From: Verrucomicrobiota bacterium
Lineage (GTDB): Bacteria > Verrucomicrobiota > Verrucomicrobiia > Chthoniobacterales > UBA10450
Direction: 5' to 3'
Length of the DNA stretch: 15,584 bases
NCBI GenBank assembly: GCA_003217965.1
Contig: QHNB01000223.1
Span: forward strand, 1-15,584
Shown here piece by piece: positions 12,485-15,584 of this stretch (position 1 is the first letter of the stretch; each line of letters opens with the position of its first letter). A program made the position numbers and the translations under genes. The notes beneath the pieces were generated by a model. The model saw only the letters and a program-made list of their open reading frames with translations. It did no database searches and was not told the DNA's origin.

Positions 12485-13609
12485 ATGAAAAGGTTTACCA
12501 GTTTACTAATAGGCTGTTCGCTGGCACTGGCTGGCGCCGCGATGGCGCAGCAGCCAGACCAGCAATCTACACCAACAAAGAAGAAGCAGGGCGCGGAAAA
12601 AGCACAAGCGGCCGAGGCTCAACCCGGCGCGAAGGCGCCCAGGACCCAGGAGAAGCCCGCGAAACAAACCGGGGCGATAAAAGAGCGGGGGGCTGCGAAC
12701 CAGCCGCCCGGAGCGATGAACGAGCCCGGTGCGGCAAAGGGGCGAAAGGGCCAGCCGAAAGCTGAGACCGCTCCGGGAACGAATGTTTCCGCTCAACCGA
12801 CCGCCACTGCTCCGACTGAGCCCGGTGCAGGAAAGGGCCGCAAGGCGCGGGCGAAATCTGAGACTGCCGGCCAGACGGGAACAAATGTTTCTGGTCAACC
12901 CGGCGCCAGTGCGACGCCCGGGGCGGAGCAACCGAGGAAAGGGATGAAGGGGCGTGCAGCAAAGACAGCTGCTACTCCGGCAGCGACGGCGGCAGCAGCT
13001 ACTCCTGGGGCCGCAGCCAGTGCAGCTCCATCAGTAGGGGTAGCCGGCCAGCGAAACGCTCCGGCTAATGTGGCGGGTGCGGCGAAGAAGCCCGCTCCGC
13101 AGCAGGTACAGCAAATCAAGGCGCAGCACGCAAACTTTCGTGCGCAGCCAAAGCCGCAACAGGTTCCGGCAGTTACCTTCAACCAGAACTATCGGATTCA
13201 AGGAAGTGATCGCTGGACTGGTCCGCAATACGAAGTATTTCGTTCGTATCATCCGGAATGGCATGACCAGGGTTGGTATCGGTCGCGTTACTCCCGGGTA
13301 GAGCTGATCGGGGGTGGTTACTATTACTGGAACAACGGCTATTGGTATCCGGCGTGGGGTTATGATCCTTCGGCCGCGTATTATGCCTACGACGGCCCGA
13401 TCTATGTGGGTCACCGTGCTGAGCCGCCGGACCGTGTGATTGCGGACGTGCAGGCTGAGCTGCAGGAGATGGGCTATTACAAGGGTGAGGTGGATGGATT
13501 GCTCGGGCCATTGACCCGAGAGGCGCTGACCGCTTACCAGGCCGATAACGGACTCGCCACTACGGCAGCGATCGATGAGCCGACGCTCGATTCCCTTGGC
13601 ATGAGCTAA
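12485..13609 (+). CDS. Secreted low-complexity protein with aromatic-rich region and C-terminal peptidoglycan-binding domain
   Basis: 374 residues from ATG 12485; a TTG 39 bases upstream is open but would hide the signal peptide MKRFTSLLIGCSLALAGAAM-A (cleavage ~21/22). Residues ~22-220 are Ala/Pro/Gly/Lys/Gln-rich and probably disordered. They hold two tandem copies of an ~32-residue unit (EPGAAKGRKGQPKAETAPGT / EPGAGKGRKARAKSETAGQT, each followed by TNVS and QP) and a third partial one (RKGMKGRAAK). Residues ~245-310 are Tyr/Trp/Gly-rich (HPEWHDQGWYRSRY, GGGYYYWNNGYWYPAWGYDP). Residues ~315-372 are a PG_binding_1 domain (VQAELQEMGYYKGEVDGLLG, TREALTAYQADNG). It likely binds the cell wall in the periplasm or outside. 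The basic disordered stretch could contact anionic polymers, which is inference. A strong terminator follows. Confidence 0.88.
   Translation: MKRFTSLLIGCSLALAGAAMAQQPDQQSTPTKKKQGAEKAQAAEAQPGAKAPRTQEKPAKQTGAIKERGAANQPPGAMNEPGAAKGRKGQPKAETAPGTNVSAQPTATAPTEPGAGKGRKARAKSETAGQTGTNVSGQPGASATPGAEQPRKGMKGRAAKTAATPAATAAAATPGAAASAAPSVGVAGQRNAPANVAGAAKKPAPQQVQQIKAQHANFRAQPKPQQVPAVTFNQNYRIQGSDRWTGPQYEVFRSYHPEWHDQGWYRSRYSRVELIGGGYYYWNNGYWYPAWGYDPSAAYYAYDGPIYVGHRAEPPDRVIADVQAELQEMGYYKGEVDGLLGPLTREALTAYQADNGLATTAAIDEPTLDSLGMS
12722..12916 (+). repeat. In-gene tandem repeat of ~96-99 bp
   Basis: Two imperfect in-frame copies start at GAGCCCGGTGC (12722 and 12818). They encode the EPGAxKGRK...TNVS...QP units of the secreted protein and keep the frame, so the repeat is being maintained as protein. 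Confidence 0.75.
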
Positions 13610-13646
13610 TGCGAAAGTAGGAAGTAAGAAGTAAAAAACTGTCGAG

Positions 13647-13684
13647 AGCCGCCGCGGCGCACGAATGCCGCGGCGGCTTTTCTG
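13647..13684 (+). terminator. Strong factor-independent terminator
   Basis: AGCCGCCGCGGC (13647-13658) pairs perfectly over 12 bases with GCCGCGGCGGCT (13667-13678) across an 8-base loop, followed by TTTTCTGTCT. It ends the transcript of the peptidoglycan-binding protein 38 bases after its stop. Confidence 0.9.
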
Positions 13685-14009
13685 TCTCACGGCACGGAGC
13701 TTATTCCTGGCTTCCTGATTCAATTCGATTGCGGAATTGCCCCGAATGCTTTCGGGGCCACGACAGCAAGAATTGCGAATTCGGAACCCGGAGTGCGGAA
13801 TGGAGCGAATGGGTCGAGCGATCCGGCAGCTGCCGGGCCGCGAGGGTAGCGGAGAGCGAAGCGGGAGCTGAGCGAATGAATGGAGCGAATGGGATGAGCG
13901 ACATGCACGGTAACGCCGCGAGGGTAGCGGAGAGCGAAGCGGGAGCTGAGCGAATGAATGCGGAACGGTGCGCTGGCGCGATTTCAGAAAAAAGGCATAC
14001 GCAGCGCGG
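13685..14009 (+). repeat. Gene-free spacer with hairpin, remnant and an 80-bp tandem duplication
   Basis: After the terminator, CCCCGAA-TGCT-TTCGGGG (13740-13757) makes a 7-base perfect hairpin without a T run. 13778-13802 is the AATTCGGAACCCGGAGTGCGG remnant (compare 12299). 13801-13958 is a tandem duplication described separately. 13961-14009 shows nothing recognisable. A 94-codon frame across this region is judged to be repeat-derived, not a gene. Confidence 0.7.
13801..13958 (+). repeat. Tandem duplication of an ~80-bp element with a 46-bp perfect direct repeat
   Basis: Units 13801-13880 and 13881-13958 both begin TGGAGCGAATGGG and share a 46-base identical block (13837-13882 and 13915-13960) starting GCCGCGAGGGTAGCGGAGAG and including GCGAAGCGGGAGCTGAGCG. 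The middle parts differ (CGATCCGGCAGCTGCCGG against CGACATGCACGGTAAC). The second type matches the inverted copy at 3054-3130. AGGGTAGC and GCGAAGCGGGAGCT are also modules of the composite repeats at 361 and 4060. Confidence 0.85.
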
Positions 14010-14027
14010 TTAAGAATCGATTCTTAA
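14010..14027. promoter_or_regulatory. 18-bp perfect palindrome just before the start codon
   Basis: TTAAGAATCGATTCTTAA is a perfect palindrome with a ClaI-type centre, ending 6 bases before ATG 14034. Its position would let a bound dimeric repressor, or a self-pairing mRNA leader, block initiation. Its arms (TTAAGAA) are the same word as the spacer repeats, so it may have arisen from two opposed repeat words; function is inference. Confidence 0.45.
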
Positions 14028-14033
14028 AGTAGA

Positions 14034-14495
14034 ATGAAAACAATTCTTTCGATCCTGTTCGTTGGTCTGATTTCTACCGCAGGTGCGCAGGTTGTTGATA
14101 CGGCCGAGAACGTTGCGCATTCGGCTGCACGAGGAGCAAAAAACGCTGCTAAAACGGTTGCTCACGGCGCGAAGAGGGCCGCCGATACTGTGGCCGACGC
14201 CCTCACTCCAGACACCGACGCAAGAAGAGTGGACGTGACAGTCACCGACAATGGAATCGATATGCCAACGCAGCTGAGATCTGGAAAAACTGCGTTCGTC
14301 GTTAAAAACGCGGGCAAGACTACGCAGAACTTCGAAGTAAGGGGCTCGGGCGTTGACCGGAAGTTTATAGCCGCGCCGAAGCCGGGTGAAACCAAGGTCC
14401 TGCACGTAAATCTGGACCGCGGTACCTACGCCGCCTATTCGCCCGGAAAAGAAGAGAGTAAGCGGCCCGCGAAGGTGACCCTCCGTGTGCGGTGA
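14034..14495 (+). CDS. Secreted Ala-rich helix plus cupredoxin-fold-like protein
   Basis: 153 residues from ATG 14034, followed at once by a signal peptide (MKTILSILFVGLISTAGAQ, cleavage ~18/19). Residues ~22-58 form an Ala-rich amphipathic helix with repeated 'N-x-A-x-x-x-A-x-x-A-K' spacing (ENVAHSAARGAKNAAKTVAH, GAKRAADTVADAL), similar to LEA-like or apolipoprotein-like helices. Residues ~65-153 are beta-rich: VDVTVTDNGIDMPTQLRSGK, AFVVKNAGKTTQNFEVRG, KPGETKVLHVNLDRGTYAAY. This matches the cupredoxin-like pattern 'x-I-x-MP-x-x-L-x-x-G-x-x-x-F-x-V-x-N-x-G'. There is no cysteine and no His/Met copper-ligand set, so copper binding is unlikely. Function unknown. An 18-bp palindrome directly precedes the start. 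Confidence 0.8.
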   Translation: MKTILSILFVGLISTAGAQVVDTAENVAHSAARGAKNAAKTVAHGAKRAADTVADALTPDTDARRVDVTVTDNGIDMPTQLRSGKTAFVVKNAGKTTQNFEVRGSGVDRKFIAAPKPGETKVLHVNLDRGTYAAYSPGKEESKRPAKVTLRVR

Positions 14496-14499
14496 GGGG

Positions 14500-14553
14500 A
14501 AGAGTAAAAAGTAAGAAGTAAGAATTAAGAATTAAGAATTAAGAGAAAGAAAG
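14500..14553 (+). repeat. AAGTAAGAA/AATTAAGAA tandem run
   Basis: GTAAAAAGTAAGAAGTAAG followed by three tandem 7-base AATTAAG units (14521-14544). It sits directly after the stop of the cupredoxin-like gene. It is the cleanest example of the short purine-rich tandem family seen also at 359, 8695, 13614 and 15475. Confidence 0.8.
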
Positions 14554-14648
14554 CGCGGTACGCTTCACAATAGTTCGCGCCGATCGATGTTCCCGATCGC
14601 CTTACTTGTGTGAGCTAAAAGCGAAAGCGAGCGATCTAGGCCGACTGG

Positions 14649-14870
14649 TCAGCTCATAATCCGATAACGTTCCATTAGTTGCTCGCGGATCTCGAGCGCC
14701 AGCTTTGGGTTAAGGCGGCTGAGCATTTTTTCGCGATGCTCGGGATCCATTGCGGCAAATTCACGCACGAGTCGGTCGCGCGTTTTCCATTTGGCATAAC
14801 GGCTCCAGCCCACTCCGGCGGCAAGCAGCGCCGATGCGATCCAAATGGCGAGGTCTCTTCCGGTAATCAC
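14649..14870 (-). CDS. Small single-pass membrane protein, hypothetical
   Basis: 73 residues from GTG 14868-14870, or 75 from TTG 14874-14876; neither has a ribosome site because the plus-strand repeat upstream is all purine. The N-terminus has one hydrophobic segment (LAIWIASALLAAGVGW), then a basic stretch (SRYAKWKTRDR) that should face the cytoplasm, and a charged helical tail (LVREFAAMDPEHREKMLSRL, NPKLALEIREQLMERYRIM). The pattern 'MDPE.RE.ML.RL.P..A.E...QL..RY' suggests a conserved helical hairpin. No function is recognised. It probably lies in the inner membrane. It stands between two plus-strand-oriented repeat runs. Confidence 0.65.
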   Translation of the reverse strand: MITGRDLAIWIASALLAAGVGWSRYAKWKTRDRLVREFAAMDPEHREKMLSRLNPKLALEIREQLMERYRIMS

Positions 14871-14880
14871 GGCCAAGGGG

Positions 14881-14915
14881 AAAGTAAGAAGGAGGAAGGA
14901 AGAAGGAAGTCAAAA
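14881..14915 (+). repeat. AAGTAAGAAGGAGGAAGG run between two minus-strand genes
   Basis: AAAGTAAGAAGGAGGAAGGA then AGAAGGAAG fill almost the whole gap between the GNAT stop and the small membrane protein start. The orientation is the same as all other copies. Confidence 0.75.
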
Positions 14916-14923
14916 ATCAGAAA

Positions 14924-15463
14924 TCACCCTCCTGAAGATGTAAAATCTTTGCGGGTGATGACGAATACGACATTCGCGGCCAAGCTACCATCGGGCTCGG
15001 GCAGTTCAGCTTTCTTTAGAAATTTGGCGCCGATCTTCTCCAGCGCTTTTTGCGATCGGATGTTGTTCTCTCCGACCACGAACAGAACTCGGTCAACAAA
15101 GCGAAAGGCGTGATTGAGCATGAGAGATTTCAATTCGCGGTTGTAGGTTCCACCCCAGAACGCCCGTTCCAGAAATGTCCAGCCGATCTCTACTTCGCTT
15201 TTCGTCTCCTTCAGATTGCAGTACCTCGAGCTGCCGATGATCCGGCCAGACTTCTGGTCAATTATGGCAAACGCCCCTTTCGATTCCATCGCACCATCGA
15301 AGTAATTCTGAAAGACCTTTCTCGTGTAGCGGTCGCTCTCCGGATGCTGTTCCCAGATGAGCGGATCGCTGGCGGCGGCAAAGAGCGGCTCAAAATCCTC
15401 CCGTTTGAGCGGCCGCAGCTTAACGAGGTCGCCAGATAGGATTGGTTGAAGATCAAAGGTCAT
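14924..15463 (-). CDS. GNAT-family N-acetyltransferase (RimJ/RimL-like)
   Basis: 179 residues from ATG 15461-15463. It opens LQPILSGDLVKLRPLKREDF, the usual start of Acetyltransf_3 members, followed by LFAAASDPLIWEQHPESDRY, FAIIDQKSGRIIGSSRYCNL (core strands), and EVEIGWTFLERAFWGGTYNR, where the acetyl-CoA-binding loop lies. It ends with VVGENNIRSQKALEKIGAKF, the conserved 'N-x-R-S-x-x-A-x-E-K-x-G' motif of the family. Length is typical. It moves an acetyl group from acetyl-CoA to a protein N-terminus or small amine in the cytoplasm; the substrate cannot be told. It is a single gene, with repeat runs on both sides. Confidence 0.93.
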   Translation of the reverse strand: MTFDLQPILSGDLVKLRPLKREDFEPLFAAASDPLIWEQHPESDRYTRKVFQNYFDGAMESKGAFAIIDQKSGRIIGSSRYCNLKETKSEVEIGWTFLERAFWGGTYNRELKSLMLNHAFRFVDRVLFVVGENNIRSQKALEKIGAKFLKKAELPEPDGSLAANVVFVITRKDFTSSGG

Positions 15464-15469
15464 CGACGA

Positions 15470-15584
15470 AAGGAAAAGTAGGAAGTAAGAATTAAGAATT
15501 AAGAAGTAAGAAGGAAAACGTTAAAAGGGGTACAAGGTTAAAAGGGGATGCACCGGCGCCAATTAAGAATTTAGGCGGAAAGCA
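15470..15584 (+). repeat. AAGTAAGAATTAAGAA run and partial composite element at window end
   Basis: AAAAGTAGGAAGTAAGAATT and further AAGAATTAAGAAGTAAGAAGG units (15474-15513), then the GTTAAAAG array and GGGGATGCA, CCGGCGCC, CAATTAAGAATT. No gene is visible to the window edge. Confidence 0.8.
15520..15545 (+). repeat. GTTAAAAG array, copy 6 of 6 (three units)
   Basis: Units GTTAAAAGG, GGTACAAG, GTTAAAAGG; one unit shorter than copies 1-5, with the ACAA variant in the unit before last as in copies 1-4. Confidence 0.8.

Noticed and set aside
13740..13757. Hairpin CCCCGAA-TGCT-TTCGGGG as a second terminator
   Set aside because: No T run on either side at the proper position, and a strong terminator already lies 60 bases upstream.
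13801..13960. CRISPR-like repeat arrangement
   Set aside because: Only two units, different lengths of flank, and no cas genes; explained better by tandem duplication of a dispersed element.
13729..14013. 94-codon plus-strand frame with two AARVAESEAGAERMN repeats
   Set aside because: It starts at TTG and its content comes entirely from the 80-bp tandem repeat and a remnant shared with other spacers; no signal, domain or codon pattern supports it.

Overview
The window looks like a chromosomal segment of a soil or freshwater Verrucomicrobiota, most likely of the Chthoniobacterales (Spartobacteria/Udaeobacter-like) kind. This is inferred from protein style: a C-terminal 'VLIGGFIVTGN ... VLIRAAGPSL' domain on a cut-off surface protein, several small secreted proteins with Thr- or Ala-rich linkers, a Tyr/Trp-rich protein ending in a peptidoglycan-binding domain, and a cysteine-less FmdB-like protein. 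No rRNA, tRNA, CRISPR, transposase, integrase or phage gene was seen. Taxonomy was not tested by any search.

Layout. 1-343: end of a large surface protein. 640-1772: a secreted DUF1579-like protein, then an isoprenylcysteine-methyltransferase-like membrane protein split by a one-base frameshift. 1924-3003: secreted L,D-transpeptidase. 3360-4025: hemolysin III (PAQR-like) membrane protein. 4294-4827: winged-helix-like hypothetical. 4906-6034 (minus): compact four-gene run with 4-base overlaps or gaps (small acidic protein, eRF1-domain-3-like protein, unknown 78-aa protein, FmdB-like protein). 6312-6668: small secreted protein with a terminator. 7114-7914 (minus): SAM methyltransferase. 8059-8518 (minus): two overlapping small genes arranged like a toxin-antitoxin pair. 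8870-10888: MASE1 hybrid histidine kinase. 10999-12246 (minus): orphan periplasmic solute-binding protein. 12485-13609: low-complexity secreted protein with a peptidoglycan-binding end and a strong terminator. 14034-14495: secreted cupredoxin-fold-like protein behind an 18-bp perfect palindrome. 14649-14870 (minus): one-TM protein. 14924-15463 (minus): GNAT acetyltransferase.

The genes are mostly single housekeeping, envelope and signalling genes; only the four-gene run and the overlapping pair look like units. Envelope maintenance (L,D-transpeptidase, peptidoglycan-binding protein, several exported proteins) is the only loose theme.

The most unusual content is between the genes. Most of the longer spacers are built from a few recurring purine-rich modules: AAGTAAGAA/AATTAAGAA runs, a 35-bp array of GTTAAAAG-like units (six copies), GGAGCAGGGAGC runs, and a GAGCGAATGGG...GAGCGACATG element. 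Three spacers carry the modules in the same order, giving a composite interspersed element of about 130-190 bp. The GTTAAAAG arrays all lie on the same strand whatever the direction of the flanking genes.
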